NCBI GenBank assembly: GCA_964615765.1
Contig: CAZTQN010000017.1
Span: forward strand, 1-64,000
Length of the DNA: 64,000 nt
DNA from: CAZTQN01 sp964615765
GTDB taxonomy: Bacteria; Planctomycetota; Phycisphaerae; Phycisphaerales; UBA1924
Direction: 5' to 3'
Below, piece after piece: positions 52,081 to 61,200 of this stretch. The translations under genes were made by a program, and so were the position numbers. The notes below the pieces were generated by a model, which made no database searches, was not told the DNA's origin, and saw nothing but the letters and a program-made list of their open reading frames with translations. How positions within the stretch are numbered: position 1 is the stretch's first letter; each line of letters starts with the position of its first letter.

Positions 52081-53406
52081 TTAGCCGTCGCGTTCGCGGA
52101 GTTCGCGCAGGTAGCGGTGGACGAAGGTGACGCACATGGCGCCTTCGCCGAGGGCGGCGGCGAAGCGCTTGACGGAGTTGTGACGGACGTCGCCGGCGGC
52201 GAAGCAGCCGGGGACGCTGGTTTCGAGGTAGTAGGGCTGGCGTTTGAGAGGCCAGTCGGGTGGCAGCGCGCCGTCGTCGAGGAGGTCGGGGCCGGTGATG
52301 AGGTAGCCCTCGTCATCGCGGCGGATGGGGGTGTCGGCGGCCCAGTCGGTGTTGGGCTTGCCGCCGATGCAGACGAAGAGGCGTTTGGTGGGGATGGTGG
52401 AGGTTTGGTCGGTTTCGGTGTTGCGGACGGTGATGGCTTCGAGGCCGGGGTCGCCGTGGAGGGCGGTGACTTCGGTGCTGGTGAGGATGCGGACGTTGGG
52501 GCAGGAGGTGAGGCGGCCTTCGAGGTATGCGGACATGGAGCCGGAGAGTTCGGGCTTGCGGACGATCATGGTGACGAGGGGGCAGCGGGCGGAGAAGAAG
52601 GCGACGGATTGCCCGGCGGAGTTGGCCCCGCCGACGACGACGACGGGCTCGTCGGCGGCGAGGGCGGCTTCGCTGTAGCCGGCGCCGTAGACCAGGCCGG
52701 CGCCGAGGTAGCGGTCGTGGTCGGGGACATCGAGGCGCTGGTATTCGACGCCGGTGGCGCAGAGGTTGGCTTTGGCGCGGAGGCGAGTGCCGTCGTCGAG
52801 GTCGGCGACGATGCGGTTGTCGAAGAAGCGTGCGTGGAGGCCTTCGCGGAGGAGGAGGAGGTCGACGCCGAACTTGACGGCTTGTTGGCGGGCGCGTTCG
52901 GCGAGGAGGGCGCCGGGGACGCCGTCGGGGTAGCCGATGACGTTCTCGATGGAGGGGCTGCTGCCGGCCTGGCCGCCGACGGCGGAGCGCTCGACGAGGA
53001 CGGTCTTGATGCCCTCAGAAGCGGCGTAGACGGCGGCGGAGAGCCCGGCGGGCCCGGCGCCGAAGATGGAGAGGTCGTACTCGTCGCGGCGGGGCGCGGT
53101 GATGAAGCCGAGGCGCTGGGCGACGAGGTGAACGTCGGGGGCGAAGAGGCAGTCGCGGTTGGGGAGGCGGAGGACGGGGAGCTGGTTGATGTCGGTGATG
53201 TTGAGGCCGCGGCCGCGGGCGTCGGCGACGGAGGTCACCTCGATCCATTCGAAGCGGACGACGCTGCGGGTGAGGAAGTCTCGGATGGCGAAGGCTTCGG
53301 GGGATTGCTCGAGGCCGAAGAGTTCGCAGATGGGGTGGTCGGGTCGGGCGGGCGGCGATGGGGGCATGCGGAGAGGGTGCGGCGTGGGTGTGAAGCGGTG
53401 GTTCAT
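52081..53406 (-). CDS. Thioredoxin-reductase-like flavoprotein lacking CxxC
   Basis: A 441-residue protein. Residues about 25-100 form a thioredoxin/glutaredoxin-like N-terminal part (ICELFGLEQSPEAFAIRDFL). Then comes the thioredoxin-reductase core with FAD GAGPAGLSAAVYAASEG, NAD(P)-site VVVGGANSAGQSVAFF and the FAD GCFAAGDVRHNSVKR. The CxxC redox pair of TrxB is missing; the corresponding stretch has GGANSAGQS. It may be a non-disulfide NAD(P)H oxidoreductase. A later M in the start region is possible. Confidence 0.85.
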   Translation of the reverse strand: MNHRFTPTPHPLRMPPSPPARPDHPICELFGLEQSPEAFAIRDFLTRSVVRFEWIEVTSVADARGRGLNITDINQLPVLRLPNRDCLFAPDVHLVAQRLGFITAPRRDEYDLSIFGAGPAGLSAAVYAASEGIKTVLVERSAVGGQAGSSPSIENVIGYPDGVPGALLAERARQQAVKFGVDLLLLREGLHARFFDNRIVADLDDGTRLRAKANLCATGVEYQRLDVPDHDRYLGAGLVYGAGYSEAALAADEPVVVVGGANSAGQSVAFFSARCPLVTMIVRKPELSGSMSAYLEGRLTSCPNVRILTSTEVTALHGDPGLEAITVRNTETDQTSTIPTKRLFVCIGGKPNTDWAADTPIRRDDEGYLITGPDLLDDGALPPDWPLKRQPYYLETSVPGCFAAGDVRHNSVKRFAAALGEGAMCVTFVHRYLRELRERDG

Positions 53407-53450
53407 CGAAAATTCATGCCGAGAGGGGGGCGGCGCGGGACAGTGAAAGG

Positions 53451-54086
53451 GTGAACAAGAAGCGTGCGAGCAAGAAGGCGGGGCGGGCGGGTGAGGACGC
53501 GGATGGGGCTCGCGGCGACGCGGGCGGGCGGACGACGCGCGGGAAGAAGAAGGGTGCGGTGCGGCCCAGGACGGGCGGGCGGCGTGGGGCGGCGTCGAAC
53601 CCGGAGGCGGAGGGGACGCGGCAGGCCTCGGATGAGCGGGCGTATACGGACCCGGACCTGCGCGAGCGCATCAAGGACCGGGTGATGCGCGAGGACAAAG
53701 GCGGGAAGGCCGGTCAATGGAGCGCCCGCAAGGCGCAGTTGTTGGCGCGGGAGTATGAAGAGGCGGGCGGCGGGTATAGCGGGAAGCGGACGGCGGCGCA
53801 GAAGCACCTGTCGCAGTGGACCAATGAGGACTGGACGACGCGCGACGGTGAGCCGGCGCGGCGGGAGCGCACGAACGGCGGCGGGGAGGAGATGGCAAGG
53901 TACCTGCCGCGGGCGGCGTGGGCGCGGCTGAGCGCCGATGAGCGGGCGGCGACGGACGCCAAGAAGCGGCGCGGATCGCAGCGTGGCGAGCAGTTTGTGA
54001 GCAATACGCCGGCGGCGAAGACGGCGCGGAAGCGGGCGACGAATCGGACGGGGTCGGGCACGCGGCCAAAGCGCGGGCGGCGCTGA
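53451..54086 (+). CDS. DUF5872-like basic protein
   Basis: A 211-residue Lys/Arg/Gly-rich protein. Residues about 75-190 match the DUF5872 layout: WSARKAQLLAREYEEAGGGY, LSQWTNEDWTT, YLPRAAWARLSADERAATDA, KKRRGSQRGEQFVSNTP. The N-terminus is a basic, low-complexity linker. Function unknown; DNA or RNA contact is possible from composition. Confidence 0.7.
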   Translation: MNKKRASKKAGRAGEDADGARGDAGGRTTRGKKKGAVRPRTGGRRGAASNPEAEGTRQASDERAYTDPDLRERIKDRVMREDKGGKAGQWSARKAQLLAREYEEAGGGYSGKRTAAQKHLSQWTNEDWTTRDGEPARRERTNGGGEEMARYLPRAAWARLSADERAATDAKKRRGSQRGEQFVSNTPAAKTARKRATNRTGSGTRPKRGRR

Positions 54087-54157
54087 GGGGCGTGCTCGTG
54101 TTCACCGGTGAGAGCACCGGGTCGGCCATTCTCGGACGCACGAACTGGCGAGATGCC

Positions 54158-54185
54158 TTGACAGATCGCCCGCGGGAGGTAGTCT
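54158..54185 (+). promoter_or_regulatory. Promoter of the cys leader
   Basis: A consensus TTGACA at 54158-54163, 16 bases, then TAGTCT at 54180-54185. Transcription would begin at about 54191-54194, at or just before the ATG of the leader peptide, so the leader mRNA would be leaderless or nearly so. Confidence 0.6.
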
Positions 54186-54193
54186 TCCGCACC

Positions 54194-54313
54194 ATGCGTA
54201 CGCACTGTTCTCGCAAAGCCTCTCGCTGCACGCCCTGCTGCTGCTGTGCGGCGTGTTGCTGTCTCGGCATGACCGAGCGCCGGCCTTGCGAGTGTTGTTG
54301 CTCGTGCGTGTGA
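54194..54313 (+). CDS. Poly-cysteine leader peptide
   Basis: A 39-codon frame ending TGA with 14 cysteines: runs CCCC at residues 15-18, CCC at 21-23 and CECCCSC at 32-38. It precedes the cysH-cysI-hem operon and its own terminator. Cysteine shortage would stall the ribosome on these codons. The layout, a leaderless Cys-rich frame before sulfur-assimilation genes, is the same as the cysteine-responsive attenuators described in mycobacteria. It is the only Cys-run peptide in the window. No ribosome site is needed if leaderless. Confidence 0.78.
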   Translation: MRTHCSRKASRCTPCCCCAACCCLGMTERRPCECCCSCV

Positions 54314-54354
54314 GTCGCCCTGATGGGGCGGCCGACCGCCAAAAGCGACACCTG

Positions 54355-54388
54355 AACCCGCGAGGCTGAGCCCGCGGGTTTTTTCTTT
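54355..54388 (+). terminator. Intrinsic terminator of the cys attenuator
   Basis: AACCCGCG (54355-54362) pairs perfectly with CGCGGGTT (54373-54380) across a 10-base loop and runs into TTTTTTCTTT. It lies between the leader peptide and cysH. Upstream GTCGC/GCGAC and GGCGG/CCGCC arms at 54314-54350 may be part of an alternative fold. Confidence 0.75.
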
Positions 54389-54402
54389 GCTGTTCTGAGG
54401 TT

Positions 54403-55254
54403 GTGTGCGATCAGCCTGACCGGGCTGGCGGGAGCCGCCGACGGGTCGACGGAGATGGTGTGCGTCTGCGAGTGCTCAATCACCTGGCGGAAGACGGGCC
54501 CCACGGGGGTGGCGGCGCGGAGAGCGCGGCCGAGCTGCCGTCGTTCGCGGTGGATGTGGCGCCGGAAGAGGTTGCGGCGTGGGCGCTCGAGCGGTTCGGG
54601 GACGGGCTGATCGTGACGACGGGGTTCGGGATGGAGGGGTGTGTGCTGATCGACATGCTGGTTCGGCTGCGGGCGGCGCAGGGCGCGGGGCTGCGCGTGC
54701 ACTACCTGGACACGCACTTCTTGTTTCCGGAAACGCACGACCTGCGGGAGCGGCTGAGCGGGCGGTATCCGGGCGTGGAGTTTGTGAACGCGGGGACGTC
54801 GATGACGCCGGAAGAGCAGGAGTTGACGCACGGAGCGCGGCTGTGGGAGCGCGATCCGGACGCGTGCTGCGCGATCCGCAAGGTTGAGCCGATGCGGCGG
54901 CTGCTGAAGGGCGCGCGGGCGTGGATGACGGGGCTGCGCCAGAGCCAGAGCGAGCAGCGCGCGGGCGTGCGGCACGCGGATTGGGACGCGGGGCACGGGG
55001 TGGTGAAGGTCAGCCCGCTGGCGGCGTGGAGCCGCGAGCAGGTGTGGGCGTACGCGGTGGAGCGCGGCGTGCCGTACAACCCGCTGCACGAGCGCGGGTA
55101 CCCGAGCATCGGGTGCACGAACTGCACGCGGGCGGTGCCGGGCGCGGGCGTGACGGATTACACGCGGGTTGGGCGATGGGCCGGGACGGGGAAGACCGAG
55201 TGCGGGCTGCACTTCGACGGGCGCGCGGTTCGGCGTGCGGGGGATGGTGGATAG
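54403..55254 (+). CDS. cysH: Assimilatory APS (adenylylsulfate) reductase
   Basis: Reduces activated sulfate to sulfite using thioredoxin. The 283 residues hold the [4Fe-4S] ligands of the APS-reductase branch: a CC pair at 155-156 (DPDACCAIRK) and CTNC at 238-241, separated by 81 residues. PAPS reductases lack these. Other matches are VTTGFGMEGCVLIDM and LDTHFLFPETHDLRERLS. The start may be the GTG at 54403 or at 54460, where GGAG lies 5 bases upstream. It is first in the sulfur/tetrapyrrole operon. Confidence 0.9.
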   Translation: MCDQPDRAGGSRRRVDGDGVRLRVLNHLAEDGPHGGGGAESAAELPSFAVDVAPEEVAAWALERFGDGLIVTTGFGMEGCVLIDMLVRLRAAQGAGLRVHYLDTHFLFPETHDLRERLSGRYPGVEFVNAGTSMTPEEQELTHGARLWERDPDACCAIRKVEPMRRLLKGARAWMTGLRQSQSEQRAGVRHADWDAGHGVVKVSPLAAWSREQVWAYAVERGVPYNPLHERGYPSIGCTNCTRAVPGAGVTDYTRVGRWAGTGKTECGLHFDGRAVRRAGDGG

Positions 55255-55396
55255 AGGGGAGGGGTTAGAGGTCAGGGGTTAGAGGTCAGGGGTCAGAGAC
55301 AAGAAGAGAGCCCACCCCCTGCCCCCTCCATCTGGGAGAGGGAGAAGAGGGAGATCGAAGAGAACCCACCCACTACCCGCCTGAGTTTGCGGCGGG
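55255..55396. repeat. Family B tract and G-rich sequence between cysH and cysI
   Basis: GAGGGGAGGGGTTAGAGGTC and more copies of the AGAGGTCAGGGGT unit to about 55298. A family D-like CCACCCCCTGCCCCCTCCAT follows, with GGGAGAGGGAG after it. No gene. Confidence 0.75.
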
Positions 55397-57163
55397 GTGA
55401 AGAAAGTGAGCGGCGTGATGAGCGGTGTCAACACGAACGGGCCGGAGAGCGACGTGTCGAAGGTGGAGATCGCCAAGGCGAAGGGGCGGGCGCTGCGCGG
55501 CGGGATCGCGGACACGATCGCGGACGCGGGCAAGGCGTCGTTCGATGAGGATGACAAGCAGTTGCTGAAGTTTCACGGGGTATATCAGCAGGATGACCGC
55601 GAGAAGCGGCACGCCGGGGGCGGCAAGTCGTACTCGATGATGATCCGCCTGACGATCCCGGGCGGGGCGCTGAGCGCCGAGCAGTATCTCGCGCTCGACG
55701 AGCTGGCGGACCGGTACGCGAACGGGACGCTGCGGCTGACGACGCGGCAGAGCATCCAGTATCACGGGGTTCTCAAGGACAATCTCAAGACGACGCTGGC
55801 GGAGATCAACCGGGCGCTGTTGACGACGCTGGCGGCGTGCGGCGACGTGCAGCGGAACGTGATGGCCTCGCCGGCGCCGTTCGCGGATGAGGCGCACCGG
55901 GCGGTGCAGGCGATGGCGCGGGCGCTGGCGAAGGAACTGGCGCCGGCGACGGGCGCGTACCACGAGATCTGGCTGGACGGGGAGAAAGTCGAGTTCGAGG
56001 AGAAGGGGAAGGAGGAGCCGTTCTATGGGGAGCGGTACCTGCCGCGGAAGTTCAAGACGGGCGTGGCGCTCGACATTGACAACAGCGTGGACATCTTCGC
56101 GTACGACTGCGGGCTGATCGCGGTGACGGAGGGTGGGCGCGTGCGCGGGTACAACCTGGTGGCGGGGGGCGGGCTGGGGATGACGCACAACAAGCCGGAC
56201 ACGATCGCGCGGATGGCGAGCGTGCTGGGGTTTGTTGAGCCGGAGCACGGGGTTGAGGCGGTCAAGACGGTGGCGGCGATCTTCCGGGACCATGGGGATC
56301 GGTCGAACCGGCGGCACGCGCGGCTGAAGTATCTGCTGGAGGCGTGGGGTGTTGAGCGGTTTGTTGAGGAGATGCATGCGCGGGTGGCGTGGCGGCTGAA
56401 GCCGGCGGCGAAGACGCAGCCGCCACGGCAACTGGATCACCTCGGGCTGCACGCGCAGGGGGACGGGAAGTGGTTCTACGGCGTGTTCATCGCCAACGGG
56501 CGGATCGTGGACAAGGGGAGCGTGCGGTATCGGACGGCGCTGCGCGAGATCGCGGCGCATGTGCGGCCGGGGATTCGGCTGACGCCGATGCAGAGCGTGC
56601 TGCTGACGGATCTTGATGAAGCGGGCGTGGGCGCGGTGCGGGAGATTCTGCGGGCGCACGGGGTGAGCGCGGTGGAGGAGTTGTCGCACGTCAAGCGGTG
56701 GTCGATGGCGTGCCCGGCGCTGCCGACGTGCGGGCTGGCGCTAGCGGACGCGGAACGGCAGTTGCCGGACGTGCTGGACGAACTGGAGCGCGACTTCAAG
56801 GCGCTGGGGATTGATGATGTGGCGCTGACGATTCGGATGACGGGGTGTCCGAACGGGTGCGCCCGGCCGTACAACGCGGACATCGGGCTGGTGGGGCGAA
56901 AGCCGGGCGTGTACCACGTGTTCGTGGGCGGCGGGCTGGGGGGCGATCGGCTGGCGGATTTGTTTGCGGCGGACGTGGCGGTCGCGGAGATCGGCGCGAC
57001 GCTGCGGCCGCTGCTGGAGCGGTTCAAGCGCGAGCGCGGCGCTGGGGAGAGCGTGTCGGATTTCTACCGGCGGATCACGGGGCGGACGGAGCGGCGCGTG
57101 GTACTGACGGGGAAGGAGACGCCGACGGCGGCGCTGGTGAGCTTGACGGTGTCGGGGAAGTGA
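55397..57163 (+). CDS. Assimilatory sulfite reductase, siroheme subunit
   Basis: Six-electron reduction of sulfite to sulfide. The 588 residues have the siroheme/4Fe-4S cysteines Cx5C at 439-445 (ACPALPTCGLA) and Cx3C at 484-488 (TGCPNGCARPY), and the RLTTRQSIQYHGVLKDNLK and RNVMASPAPF segments of the nitrite/sulfite reductase repeat. It is the CysI/Sir type; the electron donor (ferredoxin or a flavoprotein) is not encoded here. It starts at GTG, 55397, or ATG, 55418. Its stop overlaps the hemA start. Confidence 0.92.
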   Translation: MKKVSGVMSGVNTNGPESDVSKVEIAKAKGRALRGGIADTIADAGKASFDEDDKQLLKFHGVYQQDDREKRHAGGGKSYSMMIRLTIPGGALSAEQYLALDELADRYANGTLRLTTRQSIQYHGVLKDNLKTTLAEINRALLTTLAACGDVQRNVMASPAPFADEAHRAVQAMARALAKELAPATGAYHEIWLDGEKVEFEEKGKEEPFYGERYLPRKFKTGVALDIDNSVDIFAYDCGLIAVTEGGRVRGYNLVAGGGLGMTHNKPDTIARMASVLGFVEPEHGVEAVKTVAAIFRDHGDRSNRRHARLKYLLEAWGVERFVEEMHARVAWRLKPAAKTQPPRQLDHLGLHAQGDGKWFYGVFIANGRIVDKGSVRYRTALREIAAHVRPGIRLTPMQSVLLTDLDEAGVGAVREILRAHGVSAVEELSHVKRWSMACPALPTCGLALADAERQLPDVLDELERDFKALGIDDVALTIRMTGCPNGCARPYNADIGLVGRKPGVYHVFVGGGLGGDRLADLFAADVAVAEIGATLRPLLERFKRERGAGESVSDFYRRITGRTERRVVLTGKETPTAALVSLTVSGK

Positions 57164-58221
57164 TGCGCATGACGACGACGCTTGTGCAACTCGGCGTGAC
57201 GGACCCGGCGGTTGTCGGGAGTGCGCGGCGTCGCGCGGGGGGCGATGACGCGCTCATTGCGGCGGCGGTGAACGCCGGGCGCGAGGTTGGCGTGAGCGCG
57301 GCGGTGCTGTCGACGTGCGAACGGTTCGAGGTGTATGGGCTCGGCGAGGATGCGCAGGTTGCGGCGCTGGCGGGGCGGTGTGCGGACCTGTTGGCCGCGG
57401 ACGGGGCGATGCGGCGACGGATCGGGCCGGCGGCGGTGCACCATCTGTTTGCGGTGGCGGCGGGGCTTGAGTCGCGGTTCGTGGGCGAGGAGCACATTCA
57501 GGGGCAGGTGTCGCGCAGCCGCGTGGCGGAGACGGAGGCGCCGGAGCGGGACGCGGTGCTGGCGCGGCTGGTGCAGGCGTCGGTTGCGAGTGCGCGGCGG
57601 GTGCGTGCGGCGAGCGGGCTGGCGCACCTTGGCGGCGGGTGTGTGGACGCGGTGGTGATGCGCGTGCGGGCGGAGCGCCTGCGGCGCGGCGCGGCGGGCG
57701 TGCGCGTGGCGCTGCTCGGGAGCGGGGCGCTGGCGCGGGAGATCGCCGGGCGCCTCTTGGCGGATGGTGTTGGCGGCGTGACGGTGATGGCGCGGCATCC
57801 GGAGCGGGCGGCGGAGGCGCTGGGCGTGCATGCGGCGGCGGGAGCGGTGTTGGTGCGGGGGCTGGATGCGAAGCGCGCGGTGCTTGACGAGGCGGACGTA
57901 ATCATCGCGGCGACGAGTTCGCCGACGTTCCTGATTGACGCGGCGGATGTCGCCGCGAGCGACGCGGGCGCGGCGACCACGCGGGTGATGATGGATCTGG
58001 GCGTGCCGTCGAACATCGATCCGGCGGTCGCGGGGATGAGCGGGGTGACGCTCGTGACGCTGAGCGCGCTGATGCCCGCGGACGCGGGTGTGGACGCGAT
58101 CGTGTCGCGAGCGCGGGAGCAGGCGGCGCAGGCGGCGGAGCGGTGGTCGCGGCGGTGGCTTGTCGGCGTGGAGGTTGATGCGGCGCGTGCGGGCCCGGCG
58201 GGCCGGAGCGGTGTGGCATGA
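57163..58221 (+). CDS. hemA: Glutamyl-tRNA reductase
   Basis: First committed step of C5 tetrapyrrole synthesis, making glutamate-1-semialdehyde from Glu-tRNA. The 352 residues include the catalytic C52 (LSTCERFEVYG), the GEEHIQGQV segment and the NADPH domain with VRVALLGSGALAREIAGRLL. Its ATG overlaps the cysI stop (TGATG), and its stop overlaps the next gene start (ATGA). Confidence 0.93.
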   Translation: MRMTTTLVQLGVTDPAVVGSARRRAGGDDALIAAAVNAGREVGVSAAVLSTCERFEVYGLGEDAQVAALAGRCADLLAADGAMRRRIGPAAVHHLFAVAAGLESRFVGEEHIQGQVSRSRVAETEAPERDAVLARLVQASVASARRVRAASGLAHLGGGCVDAVVMRVRAERLRRGAAGVRVALLGSGALAREIAGRLLADGVGGVTVMARHPERAAEALGVHAAAGAVLVRGLDAKRAVLDEADVIIAATSSPTFLIDAADVAASDAGAATTRVMMDLGVPSNIDPAVAGMSGVTLVTLSALMPADAGVDAIVSRAREQAAQAAERWSRRWLVGVEVDAARAGPAGRSGVA

Positions 58222-61200
58222 GTGACGTAAGCGGCATGAGCAATCGGGGAACGCTCATCCTGGCGGCGCACGGCGCGGGCGATGGCTCGGCGGCGAACAG
58301 CGCGGTGCTCGCGCTCGCGGAGTCGCTGGCGGCGGCGCGGCGCGATCTGCGGGTGGTCACGGCGTTCAGGATGGGGACGCCCGAGCTTGGCGCGGTGCTC
58401 GGTGCGGCGGGGCGGGACGGAGCGCGGGCGTGGGTGCTGCCGGTGATGACGAGCGACGGGTACTTCGCGGGGGAGTTCCTGCGCGGGCTGGCGGGGGATC
58501 GGGCCGTGGTGCTGCCGCCGATCGGCGTCGATGCGCGGGTCACGGCGATGTGCGTTGATCTCGTGCGCGAGCGGCTGGCGGTGGAAGGGCTCGCGGGCGC
58601 GGCGGTGCGCGTGCTGGTGGTTGGGCACGGGACGCGGCGGTCGGCGTCGAGCGGGGCGGCGACGGAGGCGCTGGCGCGAGCGATCGCAGCGGCGACGGGC
58701 GCCGCGGCGCAGGCGGCGTTTCTGGATCAGGACCCGCTGCTGGAAGATGTAGCGCCGACGCTGGGGGATGCGGATGTGCTGGTAGTGCCGTTCCTGCTGG
58801 GCGGGGGCGGGCATCACTTGCAGGACATTCCGGAGCGGCTGGCGCGCGCGGAGCGGGCGCGGGTGCGGGTGTTGCCGGCGCTGGCGGATGTGCCGACGTT
58901 TGCGGAGACGGTGCGGGTGATCGTGGATGATGCGGTTGGGCGGCCGCGGGTTCGGCTCGGGACGCGGGGGAGCCGGCTGGCCCTGTGGCAGGCGCACACG
59001 GCGGCGGCGGCACTGCGGAAGATCGGGGCGGAGGTTGAGGTGGTGGTGCTGGGGACGCGCGGCGATGCGGACCAGCGCACGCCGCTGGACGCGTTCGCGA
59101 CCGATGGGCCGTTCACGGATGATCTTGAGAGCGCGCTGCAGCGCGGCGAGATCGACGCGGCGGTGCATAGTTTGAAGGACTTGCCGCTGACGCTGGGCGC
59201 GGGGACAACGGTGGCGGCGGTGCTGGCGCGTGGGGCGGTGGAGGATGTGCTGGTGTCGCGCGATGGGCGAACGCTGCGCGAACTGCCGCGTGGGGCACGG
59301 GTGGGGACGTGCAGCGCGCGGCGTGCGGCGCAGGTGCGGCGTGTGCGGCCGGATGTGGTGATCGAGCCGATCCGCGGGACTGTTGAGCGGCGGCTGGCGC
59401 AGGTGGATGACGGATCGTTCGACGCGACGGTGCTGGCGCTCGCGGGGCTGGCGCGGCTTGGGCTCGCGGGGCGCGCGGCGGAGGTGTTCCCGCTGGACGT
59501 GATGATGCCGGAGGCGGGGCAGGGGGCGATCGCCGTGCAGACGCGGGAGACGGGCGCGGCGGCGGACATGGTGGCGCTGATCGACGATGACGCGACGCGG
59601 CACGCGGTGGAAGAAGAGCGGCGCGCGACGGCGATGCTCGAGCCACGCACGGGCCTGATTCCGAGCGCGGTGTGGCGCGATGGCGTGCTGCATGTGCGCG
59701 TGCTTTCGGGCGATGGGCGGCTGTTGAGTGATGGACGCGGGGCGACGGCGGAGGAGGCGGTGGAGGATCTCGCGTCGCGTGGGCGCGTGTGGCTGGTTGG
59801 CGCTGGGCCGGGGGATGCGGGGCTGATCACGGTCAAGGGGTTGGAACTGCTGCGGGCGGCGGATGTGGTGGTGACGGATCGGCAGGCGGGGCCGGCGCTG
59901 CTGGAGCAGGCGCGCGGGGACGCGGAGATCATCGACGCGGGCAAGGCGCCGGGGCGGCACACGCTGACGCAGGAGGAGATCAACGCGGTGCTCGTGCGGC
60001 GGGCGCGGGCGGGGCTGCGGGTGGTGCGGCTCAAGGGCGGGGACCCGTTCATCTATGGGCGCGGGTGGGAGGAACTGGAGCACTGCCGCGGTGCCGGCGT
60101 GTGGTGCGCGGTGGTGCCGGGGGTGACGAGCGCGATCGCGGCGGCAGCGGCGGCGGAGGTTCCGGTGACGGCGCGGGGGATCGCGCGGACGCTGGCGATC
60201 GTCACGCCGCAGTCGGAGAGCGGGGCGCCGACGCGGGCGCTGGACTATGCGGCGCTGGCGCGGATGGACACCGTGTCGGTGCTGATGGGACGGGCGATGC
60301 TGGGGGAGATCGCCGACGGCCTGATTCACGCGGGGCGCGACGCGGAGACGCCGGTGGTGGTGGTGCAGCAGGGCACGCTGCCGGAACAGCGCGTGGTGCG
60401 CGGGACGCTGGCGACGATCACGCGCGTCGCGGATGAGCAGGGCATTGCGGCACCGGCGACGGTGGTGATCGGAACGGTGGCGGGGCTGAGCGCGGCGGGG
60501 CCGGGGGCGAGCGCAGGGGGCGGGCCCCTGGCGGGGAAGCGCGTGGTGGTGACGCGGCCGCGGTCGGCGTCGGCGGGGCTCATCGCGCAGCTGCGCGAGC
60601 TTGGGGCGGAGGTCATCGATTGCCCGCTGATCCGGATCGTGTATACGCGTGGGCAGGATGCTGAAGTGCTGCGGCGCCGGCATGACTGGACGGTGTTCAC
60701 GTCGCTGCACGGCGTGCGCGGGTGGTTCGAGGCGGTGCGGTCGATGGGGCTGGATGCGCGCGTGCTGGGATCGACGCGCTTGGCGGCGGTTGGGCCGAAG
60801 ACGGCGGAGGCGCTCGGCGCGATCGGGCTGGCGCCGGATGTGGTGCCCGAGGAGCATCGGGCGGCGGCGCTGGTGCGCGAGATCGGGCAGGGGGCGCGGG
60901 CCGCGGGGCAGACGGTGCTGTTCCCGTGCGGGACGCTGGCGCGGGATGAGCTGCGGGCCGGGCTGGCCGCGTGCGGGATGATCGTTCACGCGCCGACGGT
61001 GTACGACACACTGCACGAGCCGGTGACGGACTGGGCGCGGGCGAGCATCACGCGCGGCGTCGACGCGTGGCTGTTCTACTGCCCGTCGGGCGTTGCGAGC
61101 GCGGCGGCGGCGGGGCTGCAACCCGGCGCGACGGACGGGGCTGCGGTGGTGTGCGTGGGGCCGACAACGGCGCGGGCGGCGGCAGAGGCCGGGTTTGAAC

